64,000 bases of DNA from the NCBI GenBank assembly GCA_037892935.1, contig JAYXKI010000010.1, forward strand, positions 248,001 through 312,000, in the 5' to 3' direction. The notes under the pieces were generated by a model. That model was not told the origin of the DNA, ran no database searches, and worked only from the letters and a program-made list of their open reading frames with translations. The position numbers and the translations under genes are program-made. This DNA comes from Phlebopus portentosus (Eukaryota; Basidiomycota; Agaricomycetes; Boletales; Boletinellaceae). Below, in pieces: positions 22,290-33,880 of the stretch. How positions within the stretch are numbered: position 1 is the stretch's first letter; each line of letters begins with the position of its first letter.

Positions 22290-23060
22290 TGTTACTTCTG
22301 CGCTAGAAAATCGTCTTGTATAAGAGGAAATGCGCATAAATAGGGATGACATACGGGAAACGGAAGAAGGAAGAGGAGGCAGGCAAACGCTGAGAGAGAA
22401 AGCGGAAGAAAATGGAACACAATCCAAGCAGGCAACTGAATATGAAGAGAAATGGAGCCGGAGAGAAACAAAATGATAAACAGAGATGGGCAGTCGGGAA
22501 TCAAGAAAAGAGAACCGGAGAAGTAGAAGCAAGAAACACTAGATAAGATATCATAGCAGAATAAAAATGGAGGCCATGCACTGAGATACCATCCTGTGCG
22601 AGAGAAAATGTGTAGAAGTGAAGAACGAGAAATGGAAGAGGTGGCAAGCAGTCGCTAGAAAAGAAGGGTACACGGTCCAAGCAAACAACCGAGTGCGAAG
22701 AGAAATGAGCCAGAAGGAGACGAAGATACATACATGATGGGCAGGAAGGAGTCAAGAAAAGAGACATGGGAATGAGGAAACAAAAGAGACACTAGACAAA
22801 ATTCCAAAGCAGAAGAATGATGGAGGTTGTGAACTGAGGTACCGTGTTCTACAAGAAGAAATACGTAGAGGCAGAGACAAAGTGTATGAGAATTGGAAGA
22901 GGCGACAGATAATCGCTAGCAGAGAATACGCAAAAGAAGGGAACTCGATCCATGCAGGCAACCGAATACGAGAGAAAGAGTTGGACAGAGACGAGCAGAC
23001 GGGAATCAAGAATAGAGTCATGAAAGGGCGGAGACAAAAAAGAAAGTGATCAACTTCAAT
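22290..23060. repeat. Purine-rich (inverted) tandem repeat, about three 250-bp units, arm C
   Basis: Inverted counterpart of 7,700-8,650. Units are marked by GGGAATCAAGAAAAGAGA-type phrases near 22,495, 22,748 and 22,998 and by TCCAAGCAGGCAAC or similar near 22,425, 22,676 and 22,948. Unit number differs from arm A, consistent with slippage or unequal exchange after duplication. Confidence 0.75.
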
Positions 23061-23104
23061 CATAATGTCGGAAGAACAATGAAGATTACAGTAACTCCAC
23101 TGCG

Positions 23105-23203
23105 ATCACCTCCATGCCATGCTGAATCAGTCTAATTAGACCCTGGTCATGGGCCCTTTGACCCTGGTCTAATCAGACTGCTTCAGCATGGCGTGTAGGT
23201 GAT
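23105..23203. repeat. 99-bp near-perfect palindrome, arm C
   Basis: Same ends (ATCACC/GGTGAT), CCATGC arms and GGGCCC centre as 7,586-7,684. Base differences between the two copies are often matched on the other half of the hairpin (for example T/A changes in the GATTAGACC / GGTCTAATC arms), as expected if the fold, or intrastrand correction, keeps the halves alike. Confidence 0.85.
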
Positions 23204-23248
23204 TCAAACGCATCGAAGGAATAACGCGACAACTCGATAATTGCATGC

Positions 23249-26156
23249 CTATTCGGGTCTTCGTACCCAAGGCATACCGTATGGGCCACGACCAGGCTTA
23301 TAGTGAGACAGGCTTGCTGTAAGGCCAAAAACAGTCAGTTTGATCACAGCATATTCGACATATTCGGAGAACATACGCTGTCTTGATTGCGAATTCTCAT
23401 GTGCGTCTCCCGGAGAGCCGCGAGAAGTATCGCATTTCCCTTGAGCGCTGCTCTCTACCGAGACAAGGCGGTTCAGCTTGCAGCAGGATATTCCAGCTAT
23501 TCGGAAAACTTACTGCGAGCAGATTCATTATTTATGTTGCCGCCCCCGGATGAACTGCAAGAAGAAACACGTTTCAAGGGAGTAGCTCCGGCTAGGAAAA
23601 GAGCGGTCAATCTCCGCAGGTCGCTTTGAAATCACGGACTTACACGTACTTGGTAGTGCATTTCTATGATTGTCTTCCCCTGAGGCGCAGAGACTCTCGG
23701 ATCGCGACCGCATAGCTTTGGATGACGAGACGAAGGCTGTCAGCATGTCTCGCATTGCATCTTCGCCAACTGGAGACTTACGCGAAAGTGAGTGAGTGGA
23801 CTCGCCAACTTTCCTCGGAATGCACCGAGAAGGCGAGGGAATAGCTTCGGCTACCAAGAGAAAAGTAGTCAGCTCATATTGCATTGCAGTCGACTATCGG
23901 AAGCATACGTGGAACCTGGTTGGGCGGAAATTGACCATCTGTAGCATCTCGAGTGACGATGCTTCGCAAGAGACCGGGCTCTATCAAGAGAAAACCAGAT
24001 AAACCCCAATGAGTTGCATTTCATTCAATGTATCCAGGAGACTTACTCAGCGAGAATCCTTCCTTCTGCCTTCCTTCCACAGATTCCTTGATGGCAGCAT
24101 GAAAGGCGCGAAGAAATCCAGTGTGCTTTCTTGGTGCCCTTGCGCTAGTGGGGCCGAAAGACGGAGAACTCTGCATAGACCGCAAACACATTACGATTAA
24201 ACTCTGCTCTTCAAACCATCGGGAGAACTCACTGCAAGGGTACTAGAAGTCGACACCCCGAAGGACGCATTCTTGCCGGGTTGCGAAGCGACCCCGGTGA
24301 GCTTTATTGTGGTATCGAAAACGACGTCAGAATGCATCGCGAATTGCTTAAAAAATCATGACTTACGTCGGATTTAGAACTGACGCTTCCTGAGGATTGT
24401 TCGGACAGGTCCTCCATACCACGCGCCCAGATACTCGCACTCAGTCCCAAAGGAACGACGATGCGCTCATCCTCTTCTGAGCCACGGGAAGGAACGACAG
24501 CGTGCGCCGAGAAATTCAAAACAGCTGCTCTCAAACCGTCGGCTTGTTTCGCGTATAAAAAATCCTTGTCACCATTTGCTTTGTCCTGATAGCGGACGGA
24601 CAAAACGGAAAGAATAAGGCTTTGTCGGCGAGAACTAGCTTAATTCACATACCAAAAGGTCATTCATCCGATCCTTCAACGTGGTCGAGACGGACGCAGA
24701 ACCGTTAGAATTCCCGGAGCTCTCAATGAGGCCCGGGAACAAAACAATTTCTGACTTGGAGCCCAATTCATCTTTTTGGCTAGGCAGCGCAACGAGCGTT
24801 AGTTCAGAGGCCGAGACGGTAACATCTGTGATATCATTTGACGTAGTACAAGCGAGACCCTCGTCGTTAGACTAGACCCAACAGATGGCATTATGATCAG
24901 AATTTCACGGTACGAGTTGGCAAGTAAACAACTCAGTCTCACCGTTGTGTCGACATTGGACCTTGTTTCTGACTCATTCAAGCAGCGCTTGTTGTACATC
25001 GCGACCGTGTCCTTTTGAAGACGGTTCTAGTGGTGCTGGTGGCGATGCAGAGCAATCCCGAGTCTCGAACAGAAGTCTTCTGATCCTGCTGGAAACCGTC
25101 CGACGAGTCAAAGCGAGGCTATACATGTACAGGATCAGGCAGGAATCCTCAGCAACAACCATTAATCGTACACTTACGGTGTTTTCTTCCTGTTGTCCGG
25201 ATCCGATGTTGCCGCCAATGTGGTTTTCCATCTTCTGAACAACGATGGATAGTCAACTTCAACATCTAAGTACGAGGAAACAGCTCGATTCATTACGAGA
25301 TTGATAGTGCCATGAGTTGTTCCGTCGCAGTCCTGGGTAGTAGTGAAGGCCAGCTCAGCGAGTGTTGATGCAATTGCCTGTTCGTAAACCATGTCCGAGA
25401 ATGGGAACTGAGACTGTACACGATCAGCTCCAGGAAAGCATCCCCAATGACGAAGACGGAACATACCTCGGGCTGAGAAAATACAAAGGAGGAATGATTG
25501 TGTCCGCCATCGAGCTCGGTTTCTGTCTTATAAGGAGATCTTGACCTTCTACGGGGAATGTTGGATGTTTGCCTTTCATGTACAGACTCAATCTGAGAGA
25601 CAACTATGAGAGCACCGACTAGTATAGAAATACAGCAGACGGCGAGGCCAATATAAACTTCGACATGGATCGGTTGTGGACGTTCTGCCTTGAAAGCATC
25701 CTTTCTCAGAGCCTGAGATACTCGGTAATGTGCAGCCGTATCCTTGTTATAGACATCACTGGAGTTCCCGGTCGGTTCCGTCGATAGAGCAGTTGCAGCG
25801 TCCGTATAGGGAGAGTAGTCAGAAGAAAGTGAGCAGGTGTCCGAAGCGATGAAGGGTGCCACCGTACGCGTGGACGAGGGGAGGACTACGACGGGAGCTA
25901 CAGGCTCAGGGGCAGGGAGGGACAGGACGACAGGTTCAGGAATTGAAAGATACCAGGTTTCAGGTTCAGGAGCATAGGGAGCGTGATCGGAGTCCTGAGA
26001 AGTGGAGGAGCAGAGGAGGCCATAGAGGTGGGTGGAAGCGTGGCGATGGTAGGGAAACGTATGGGTATTGATAACATCAAGGGTACGGCAGACATCGGCG
26101 TGGATTAAGACTAATGCTTGAGCTAGAAAGACAAGTATCGGCGTAAACCAGATCAT
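23249..26156 (-). CDS. Secreted/single-pass membrane protein with mini-exon tail, copy C
   Basis: Inverted paralogue of the gene at 4,631-7,539. It has the signal peptide (MIWFTPILVFLAQALVLIHA), a Pro/Glu-rich ectodomain with PEPETWYL and PEPVAPVVV, and one membrane helix (YIGLAVCCISILVGALIVV). The frame runs through the same exon order, including the symmetric mini-exons (one begins PEAIPSPSRCIPRKVGES in both copies), to a stop at 23,251-23,249 in the matching context (MPW.RRP.stop). Substitutions cluster in the ectodomain and the juxtamembrane stretch, and the mini-exons are very similar. The ATG at 26,156 follows a conserved TATA box. Membrane topology is inferred from hydrophobicity; no ligand or enzymatic domain is visible. 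Whether both copies are expressed cannot be told from sequence. Confidence 0.65.
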
Positions 26157-26221
26157 TTTTGCGCGCGTGCACAAAGAAGGAGATCAAGTTATGAGGAGGA
26201 GAGTGGGGGGAGAGTGGCAAG

Positions 26222-26228
26222 ATTTATA
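26222..26228 (-). promoter_or_regulatory. TATA box of membrane-protein gene C
   Basis: TATAAAT on the minus strand, 66 bp before the ATG, followed by the same pyrimidine-rich tract as at 4,566-4,610. Confidence 0.7.
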
Positions 26229-26639
26229 CTGCTGGCTGTCGGAGTATGAAACGCGGTCGTGACTTGCTGCCACTCGAATGTTTTGTTGTGTCGAGTGAAT
26301 ACGACAGACGCGTTTTAGGTACATGCAGTCGAATTCTGAATTCTCGGGCCAGTTGGCTCGAAGAGCTGCCAGTAACAATATTTTTACACATATTCAGAGA
26401 TCAGCGGGCTTAATCCAGTGATTGTAAGACACCAATCCAAGCAGAGCGCTTATATACCGATATGGTGCAGGATCAGATGATAGTACGTAGCAGAGTGGAA
26501 GTCGATCGAGGAAATCTGCGTCTCTGCAAGAAGGGCAGTGCACTGCCACTACAATCGTCGATCACTTCCTTAAAGTGATCATCCTGACTATGCTATGTAT
26601 GCATGCCTTCCTTCTATTCTATTCTTTCTTAACGAGTCT

Positions 26640-28386
26640 TCACTCACTGCTCAGTGCTCAGGCGTGCGTGCTATCGTCGATCTCGATTTATCTGCCGCCG
26701 ATACTGAGGCTCGGTTTTCTTCCTCCGCCGTTGTCAGGGCTCTCGATAGCCGCGTAGATTCGATGCCCTTGCCCTTGGTCACTGGCAGCTAGGCCGCCGG
26801 TCCGTACGCCTACATAGCAATATTCAAGAAAACGAGGTCGCAGCTTCTGAAAATGTAGGCTTCGAAAAGCCTTCATTTTTTACACTTATGATCTGACATT
26901 TTCTTGAAAAGTATGAACTTTTGAGCAGAATAGCATGAAAGGGTGCCAAGCTATATATCGGCGAAGCAAAACCTGGTTTTCGAGAACGGTGAGTTTGCTT
27001 GTTTGAACAACTTTTTTTTCTGTTTCAGACTCCGCCTTCTGGCAGCCTCTGTCTCATGTCTACAACTCGGCAAAATCAAGCGAGAGAACGAGAATAATTC
27101 TGACAATTGACCAACTTAGCGACGGCGACTCCTACGCGACGTACAGCGCGTGCAAGCTGCCCACATGTCTCTTGCCTCTATTCCATCATTTCGCCCTCGT
27201 TGGCGCGTTGTGCCTCTCGGCCGACTACTCTCCCTATGCTCATGTCTTCTTCGACCACTACGCGCACTAGCTTCGTCCGTTGCGCAAAAGCAAATGGGTA
27301 TTGCGAAAAGAAGAAAGGCGAAGATTAAAACAATGGTACGGGCTAGGAGAAGGAAAATTCGACGAGAAGAGCGGTGGTAGATTCACGATCGGAATCATGC
27401 TTAAAAGTGGAAGTGGGATTACTCTACCTGATAAGAGCACGACAAAGGCCCTCGACAGTCAGTCGCAATCGAGCAGCATCTCAAGGAGGTCGTTGATAAT
27501 TACGTACATTTTCCTTCCTCGTCCCTTTCGCCTCTCCTGGGTCCTTCAACTGTCCTTCATCACTTCTTGTTGACCTTGACGCTGACATCGTTGCTGGTGA
27601 ACTTCATCACGTCGAGCGCCAGCATGAGGTGGCCATAAACCTTGCTGAAGAGATATCCCGCTCTCTCAACTTACTTGACTTCCACCTCGGTTCCGGCGGT
27701 GGAAGAGACAAACCTTGCAACTATGATGATGTTGAGAGTCTCTGCGGCTTGGTATTGATGTCGAACGGTCTGCAGCTTGCTTGATTGCAACCGAGATACC
27801 CAGTGTCGAGGGTGATGAGACCGAATTTATTCCACGTTCGCCATAAGTCGAGTCTATGACCGAGACGGAGGAGCAAATGCTGTGACTGAGAATACTTCAA
27901 GTCCTCGTGTCTACAGAGGAGCTGTAAGCAAAGTAGCTCAAACTGAGACGATATCCTCGGTCCAAGCAACACGCTCAAAGACATGTTCGCTCCCAAACTT
28001 GAGGACGTTATGTTTGTTTCATGTCACAAGGTTTTCGTCTCTCACTTCTGAACGCTCCTTTTGTAGGCAGTTTTTCAGTCGTCGGCAATCTTGATCTCGA
28101 GTTGGACGAAGAGATTCCTACTATCTGCGCGCCGCTACCAGTCCGACTATCTTCCGATTCTGATCTACAACCAACTAAAAGGCACACCTAGTTTCCTCCC
28201 TCGCCAGTCTGTGATTATGTTTAATCCCAATGGTCCTTTTTCTTCCCCCCATTCCCTTCTTCCGAACTCCTCATTGTATATCAAGTCCGGAGATCCTCGA
28301 GACATCTTTTCGGGGGAAATAAACTTCTTTCGCATGAAGGATGAGGAAGAGATACGTGCACGCTGGGAGTCGCGGAAGGTCTAACT
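26640..28386 (+). pseudogene. Convergent gene of the cassette, longest copy (C), probably decayed
   Basis: The fullest version of the gene that faces the AT-hook gene tail-to-tail. Coding-like pieces are SVDLDLSAADTEARFSSS-type sequence near 26,665, an exon-intron border near 26,985 (AACG|GTGAGT, then TTTCAG near 27,035), a basic stretch near 27,290-27,380 (AKRRKAKIKTM), an acidic/helical stretch at 27,580-27,780 (HHVERQHEVAINLAEEISRS, then YDDVESLCGLVLMSNG) and the end segment NLDLELDEEIPTICAP near 28,087. The pieces are in different frames with stops between them, so it is either a many-exon gene I could not join or a pseudogene. No family recognised. The shorter relatives in A and B favour decay. 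Confidence 0.4.
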
Positions 28387-28815
28387 GACGCGTGTTTGCA
28401 GGCTCAGACATCGTGAAGCTGTGAAGAACGCTCAGAGACAAGGAGGTGTTCAGGATTAAGGATCAGGATTCGTATCCGTATCTGTACGTCGACGCTGTTC
28501 TTTTACTCTCGCCTACTCTTGCCGTGATTGCTCAAGAGTATGTCAGATATTGCTTCTCCTATATGGTTGACTGTCTACGGATCAAATGTACAGAAAGCCC
28601 GGTATGATGATGTACATTATAGGCAAATAAGAAAGAAATACGAGGATACTGTGGGATGTACAATGCTTCTGTGCGTGGTCCTCCGATGCTGTGCTAGATG
28701 CTAAATGAAAAGATGAGGGCATTAATAGGATGATAGGAGAAATGCGTGTCAATGCTGTGGGCAAAGATCCTGAGAGAGGAAGGCAATAAAAGAGATGGAC
28801 CGTTAAAGGTATCGT
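28387..28815. other. Spacer between convergent gene C and AT-hook gene C
   Basis: Tail-to-tail spacer. Some stretches match the 3' flank of AT-hook gene A in inverse orientation (GTGCGTGG.., CAATGCTTCTGTGC), but no gene is seen. Confidence 0.45.
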
Positions 28816-30072
28816 TTAATTGGAAATAACGATCTTCCGCCTCTTTGAAGGGCGCCTTTCTGATTCTTGCGCAGCCATCGCTGCAGCGGCGTTCTTCGGT
28901 AATTGGTCCAGCGTTGGGACCGGAGGCGGCAGAGGATGCTTTCGAGGTCTTCCTCTCTTGCGCTTTACGGGCGGCACAGGTGGCGGTTTGCTTTCCGTGG
29001 GCGGATCTAGCCTGAACCTCATCATAGATGAGCCCAGGATTGGAATCTGGATCATTACGGCAGTGGTCTCCATTTCCATCACACTGCCAGAGGTATCAGG
29101 AATAGCCCTTTGGGGCCTACCACGATTGCGCTTCTCGGACACGGGAGCAAGAGGCACGTTAGCTTCTGCGATCACAGCGGGCGCGAAGGAAGGATCCGAT
29201 TCGGGAACTGAAACTGAACGTGATCGCGATCGTCGTTCGCGCTCACCGAGGCCGCCAATTGTGGTATCCAAAGACAGATCAGTGGATTTTGCTCTAATTT
29301 GTGGAGTATCGTCAACTGGGCCCGACGGATTCGCCTCTTTGTTGTCGGATGCTTCGTCTTCCTCCACTTCGGGAGTCTGACGCTTTCGAGTTCGTTCACG
29401 AGGTTTAAAGGTTTTTGGGAGGTCAATGCGAGCTTTTATCCTCCTCGCTTTCTTTTCGGTTTCAGCTTCTGGTTCATTATAAGCCCATTCATAATCTGGG
29501 TGTTTTTCGTTCCATTCCAATTCCTTTGGAATTGCCGAGGCCCAGTTTTCTCCGCGGGCGAGTGCCTCCTCCAATAAACGATCGGCCTCATCGACGGCAC
29601 TCGCTGCTCTGCGTACCAGTGGGTGCTGTCGCAACAGAGGTATACACTCCTTCCCTGGTCGCTTAGCTTCGGTCTCCTCATTTCTCACTGGAACGGAGAA
29701 ACCGAATAATTCGTTTACCGCAATTGCTACAGCGGCTGACAGTTTTTTCCTCGCGACCTTATAATCGTGCTCGAGATGTCTCGGGCCGAGCGGTCTGAGT
29801 GAGTTGTTTGATCCCGCGTCAGGTCTATTTATAGCAGCTTGGCGCCTGTTTCCCGTGTTACGCCTGGGAGCATCGTCTGAGCAGATTCGTTGGTCTTCCT
29901 CCTGAGTGACCGAGTACGATGAAGCATCCGTGGAGGACGAGGGCGACGAAGAAGAGGAGGGGGCCGGAGATGATGCAGAGCTTGATGGTGGCGACTCAAG
30001 AGCAGTGACAGGAGTGGCACGCGACGAGCCGATGTCCGTGTCGGGACCAGATGTTGAGTCAACGCAGACCAT
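28816..30072 (-). CDS. Ser-rich AT-hook nuclear protein, copy C
   Basis: Open frame of 418 residues, paralogue of 1,974-3,293. The Ser/Pro-rich N-terminus is shorter. The core (LRPLGPRHLEH, ELFGFSVPVRN, DEADRLLEEALARGENW) is nearly identical to copy A. Two basic hooks follow (KRNRGRPQR; KRKRGRPRKHP, a classic AT-hook), with the same SKRRKI tail. Between core and hooks the copies differ by many substitutions and small indels. In this frame sequence continues upstream of the first ATG (SAELT, STTPSKTAS) to a TAA near 30,207, as in copy A, so the same unresolved 5' joining problem applies. Candidate 5' exons lie at 30,598-30,350, including LKRRWRELKG and NLANWPPKLRRKFVKG. Predicted nuclear DNA-binding protein; target and role unknown. 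Confidence 0.65.
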   Translation of the reverse strand: MVCVDSTSGPDTDIGSSRATPVTALESPPSSSASSPAPSSSSSPSSSTDASSYSVTQEEDQRICSDDAPRRNTGNRRQAAINRPDAGSNNSLRPLGPRHLEHDYKVARKKLSAAVAIAVNELFGFSVPVRNEETEAKRPGKECIPLLRQHPLVRRAASAVDEADRLLEEALARGENWASAIPKELEWNEKHPDYEWAYNEPEAETEKKARRIKARIDLPKTFKPRERTRKRQTPEVEEDEASDNKEANPSGPVDDTPQIRAKSTDLSLDTTIGGLGERERRSRSRSVSVPESDPSFAPAVIAEANVPLAPVSEKRNRGRPQRAIPDTSGSVMEMETTAVMIQIPILGSSMMRFRLDPPTESKPPPVPPVKRKRGRPRKHPLPPPVPTLDQLPKNAAAAMAAQESERRPSKRRKIVISN

Positions 30073-30349
30073 TGTGAGCTCCGCACTTGTCGACTGATCG
30101 GTCGCAGACGCGGTTTTCGAGGGAGTAGTCGAAGGAGTTGGTACAGAAATGCCGTGAGGGATAGTCGTTTTTGTGTTCTCTGAAGTTGGGGTACTGTCAG
30201 CCTCGGAAGTTTACTTAGTTTGTCCAGCTGTGGCTTGAGTGTTTGAGAACCACCTTGGGGAGGTGTTCCCGAGAAGCCGCGTTGAAGTCGCGCCAAATAG
30301 CGTGATTGACGCTGTAGTTATACTAAAAGACGAGACTTGCCTTTAACAA

Positions 30350-30598
30350 ACTTCCGTCGAAGCTTTGGTGGCCAGTTAGCCAAATTTTGAACGTGCCCGC
30401 TTACCAAATCTGGTCCGGGGCTAGTCATAATGTAGACAGAACTGGTACTGGAACGATCGCAAAGCTGAAAGTGCTTTCCATCTCGATCGCACATGCCCTT
30501 AAGTTCTCGCCATCTTCGCTTAAGCACTGTATAATTGACGGGGTGGACGTTAGATGGTTGTGGCTTGAAGGCAAGCAGATCAACTGACCGTTAGACAT
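30350..30598 (-). other. Candidate 5' exons of AT-hook gene C
   Basis: ATG at 30,598 (MSN), intron, then an exon containing LKRRWRELKGM and NLANWPPKLRRKFVKG, ending AAAG|GCAAGT (possible GC donor). It holds an insertion of about 11 codons (around DRDGKHFQLCDR) absent from copy A. Confidence 0.45.
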
Positions 30599-31406
30599 TG
30601 CCGGAAAAGGATTGGGAAGTGATGGCAGCTATTGTGAGTGAGTATGGACGAGATGTATACGGAATCTAAGCCGAATCGTTCGTGGTGGATGCGGGTTCTG
30701 TGCAAAGGTGTACGATCCTTTGTACTGCACCTACAAAGGAATACGCACGCCACTCTGTGGCGTAAAAGGCAATTTCCCACGACTCATTATGACAAATTAT
30801 TTAATCAGCTTTTGAGTCCTCTCTGTCACGTTCAAATTTCGAACCCATTGCACTCTGCCTAGAAGCATACGGAAACTCTGTACCTGGACATAGCAAGCAT
30901 TAAGCTGGTAATGAGTTTTACTATGTGTTTGAAGGTATACTTTCAGCGCAATCCCTAGTCACAATCAATTGGATCTCCAAATGAAATAAGATCGATCAAG
31001 CTCCTCACTGCGTTCTGACTCACGACAATATCGGAACCACCTATATATCCGCAGTGATCGTTATATAATTATAGACGCAGATGCTTACGTCCATGAGTGT
31101 GATTCTCAGTAATCCTGTGACGGTGCGTTTGGTGATATTTCACAGGGCATCATCATTTAGTACCAGTCAAATGGTTAGAAGTTGCCAATTGATACGTGGT
31201 GGAGTGGACATGGTTGGAACGTAGAGCGCCTAGCGTAATCTCGACTCTGCCCGACACAGATCACTGCCTAGTCTTGTTAATCTGCGTTGGGTCTGGTGTG
31301 AACTGTGATACAATGCGCAAGCTATTTTATGAATATGCGAAGGAAACTTAGTAGATGCGGTGGGGTGGATGATGCCGAAATATGATCGCCTTGAAGTTTT
31401 GACTCC

Positions 31407-31831
31407 ATGCCGGAGTTTCTTCGCAGGTCAGATAAGTTTCGAGAGCTTAGAAAATGCGACAGCTTCAAAAAAAAAAAAGAAAAGGGCGCAATTTCGTTCA
31501 ATTTACTTTCAGTAATGGCTTTGGCTAGTAAAGCATGCCTCATATGCTTGACTGGTCCGAGCCCGCGATTAGTTTTCTGGGACATCTTGAGGTACGTCTT
31601 TCTCTGCACTTCAAGTCGTGCTCCAGATCTAGAACGAAGGACTTCTCTGGCACATCTCGCTCAAGTCAGTTCAGAAAGCTGCCTTTTACGATGCATCACA
31701 TTTTCATCCATCCAGCTACTTACGCAGAGACTAAGTCCATCCTTAAATACACTATGAGCAACTTCATTATTTGGGTAAATGCTCCGCTCCTCCTTTCAGA
31801 GACCTGTGACACCATGCTTGTATGCGTGTGA
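31407..31831 (+). pseudogene. Remnant of an unrecognised gene (mirror of 123-557)
   Basis: The plus-strand frame around 31,715-31,830 (TYAETKSILKY, NAPLLLSETCDTML) aligns to the minus-strand frame at about 330-440. The upstream part has no match there. No domain, no clear start. It marks the outer limit of the inverted duplication. Confidence 0.3.
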
Positions 31832-31964
31832 TTGCAGTGCGTACTTAGTTTTGGTCAGACGCCACACTAACATCTCGTTTCCAGCCGATTTTCGAAATTA
31901 GAAGGCATGGTTTGGGGAATGTAACCGTTGAAAGTCCTAGACGCACTTTTGAGAAGGGAGGATT

Positions 31965-32272
31965 ACTAGGTGGTTCCATTATATTATAATGGAAGTCCTA
32001 GTACTGCAGACGTGTACTAGTGTAATATCTCTGATGTTAAAGTCTGCGTTCAATTCAGGGGCGGGGAATAGTTAGATCATTGTAAAATTTGTCCTTTCAT
32101 TTTATAAAGTGAAATTACCACGAAAAAAGTAATACAACAATAAGACACGACCGTAAAGTAATACAACAATAAGACATGACCGTAAAGTATTACAATAGTA
32201 TAATAACCGTCTACTTGTTCACACGCGTCTGCGATCCTAGGACTGCCATTATAATATAATGGGAACAACGCT
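31965..32272. repeat. MITE-like element with ~50-bp terminal inverted repeats
   Basis: The left end (31,973-32,015) reads GGTTCCATTATATTATAATGG-AGTCCTAG..GCAGACG. The right end (32,226-32,272), reverse-complemented, reads the same with a few changes. The interior has no coding capacity. Target-site duplications were not clearly identified. Size and ends fit a non-autonomous DNA transposon. Confidence 0.6.
32105..32200. repeat. Short direct repeat inside the MITE-like element
   Basis: A unit of about 35 bp beginning AAGTAATACAACAATAAGAC and ending GACCGT occurs twice in a row (about 32,128-32,155 and 32,156-32,190), with a partial third beginning AAGTATTACAATAG. Confidence 0.6.
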
Positions 32273-32689
32273 GCCCCGAGAGAGGGATTAACAAGTTTTC
32301 TCCCCGGGAAGCATGTTGGAGAAATTGCGGCTGCATAATCGGCTATTTCGAGTGAAAACAGTGTACTCGTGGCATTTACAGAGTAGTGGATACGACATAG
32401 ATGGAGATTCCCATAATTCATTGTAGGAGCGAGATCCAGAAACAGCACGAAAATCGACCAGTCAAATCATGCCGAGTACCAAGCAACACGTTGAAGTCAA
32501 TCTGGAATACGTCCACCGTAAGACAAAAAAAGACTCGAGGATCCAGGCAGGTGAGTCGACACGGACCATTCTTTGATAAGTAACTTAATAAGTGAAGGAA
32601 GAGGTGATTGACGAGATCCAGGAACAGAAACGTCTCTAATTATTACCTCTTCACAAAGTGAAAATTTGGAATTGTGTGTTCTGAAAGTT

Positions 32690-33480
32690 TTCGTTGCATG
32701 CCAGATCTAGGTTATGGTGATGGGCCAAAAGGTTCAATGACTCACTTGATACGTTACTAGCACTTATCGTTGGTGTCCAGTTTATCCGACTGGTGTAAAT
32801 GCAGACTGATGCAATGCGAGTGGAGCAGGAGATTCCCTTTGGTGGGCATCAAAGACCACTACATGAGGATTCCTCGTTTCAAAGCGCTCCCTTCAAACTC
32901 AATCCATTTGAAATTTAGAGGTGTTAGAGCGTTGTCTGATAGTGAAGCTACTCGACTAGCTCCTTTCTTGTTCCAGAAACCATAGTGTGGGGCGAATCAA
33001 GCCCGCTGATGCTTGTCTGACTGGTATCATCCGGATTCCATGAGGATTACGAAGTCAGATAGATCATTAACTAATCGAGCAATATGGAATGCGCAACAAT
33101 AGTGAGAACCTAGTTCAGCTTTACTCAATTTGAAAGGAGTCAAGTCGACTTTCACCGAAAGACTTCATTGTATAAGTCCTGAGAGTAGAAAACGCGTGAA
33201 CTTGGAGCTCACGTACAGAAAACATAGAATAAGTGCTGGATCGTCCGAGTCCTGAGGATGACAGGTACTTAGTAGGACTGGCCCAGAAACTTAGTTTCGC
33301 CTCGTTCCTTGCAACCTGAGGAAGGGAACCTAGTACGTCTTACTGAAATGCACCAATCTAAAGTATTGGGAACGTGTGCGTGACGCGTTTGGGCCATAAA
33401 GAACACGAAATTCTTCGAGTTGATCAGCCAGCTGGCCATGTCCTTGTTGACCGCCATGTTGGCCCGTTTGTTTTGTTTCG
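32690..33480. repeat. Anonymous repeat block X', inverted relative to 12,760-13,450
   Basis: Mirror of block X (see 12,760-13,450 for matching points). No coding capacity seen. It lies between the outer end of arm C and F-box gene 2. Confidence 0.6.
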
Positions 33481-33880
33481 TATGTCTCCTTTCACCCCGT
33501 CATTGTGAACAGAGTGGCCAAGCCACGGCATGGCAACAACACAGAAACCGGAAATGTCCAGCCTGAGATTGGGATCGCGTCTTTTACAATTCACACAACA
33601 ACTTTAGGATCGCGTCGATCATATTTGATCTTACCTTTTGCTGATCGTCGATGTCTTCGGGAATCCGACACATGCAACAAAAGTTCTATTCAGAGAAACT
33701 TAACAGGATAGTAGCCTGTCTCCTGCTCGTATGGAGACAGACCAGTACTGAAGGATAGGATGGGCAGGCGAGTACATACATACAACTATATATACCTCCA
33801 ACTTAGCACCAGAGATCACCGATTCTGTAGAGTTCTTAATCATCCTTCCAGTCTCCTAGCTCCTCCAGCTGCAAGAGCCA

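Larger units (their letters stand above)
22215..31900. repeat. Right arm (C) of the large inverted duplication
   Basis: Reverse-complement counterpart of 350-8,715, running inward from a shared TAGATATTTCTAATACATC motif near 22,238 and outward to the gene remnant near 31,850. It holds the tandem repeat, the palindrome, membrane-protein gene C, the convergent gene region and AT-hook gene C in mirror order. It is about 1.3 kb longer than arm A, mostly from extra sequence in the convergent-gene region (26,600-28,500). Coding stretches look roughly 85-90% identical at the protein level by eye. Confidence 0.85.

Noticed and set aside
350..31900. LTR retrotransposon or autonomous DNA transposon as the duplicated unit
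   Set aside because: The arms are inverted, contain spliced non-transposon genes and carry no reverse transcriptase, integrase or transposase motifs.
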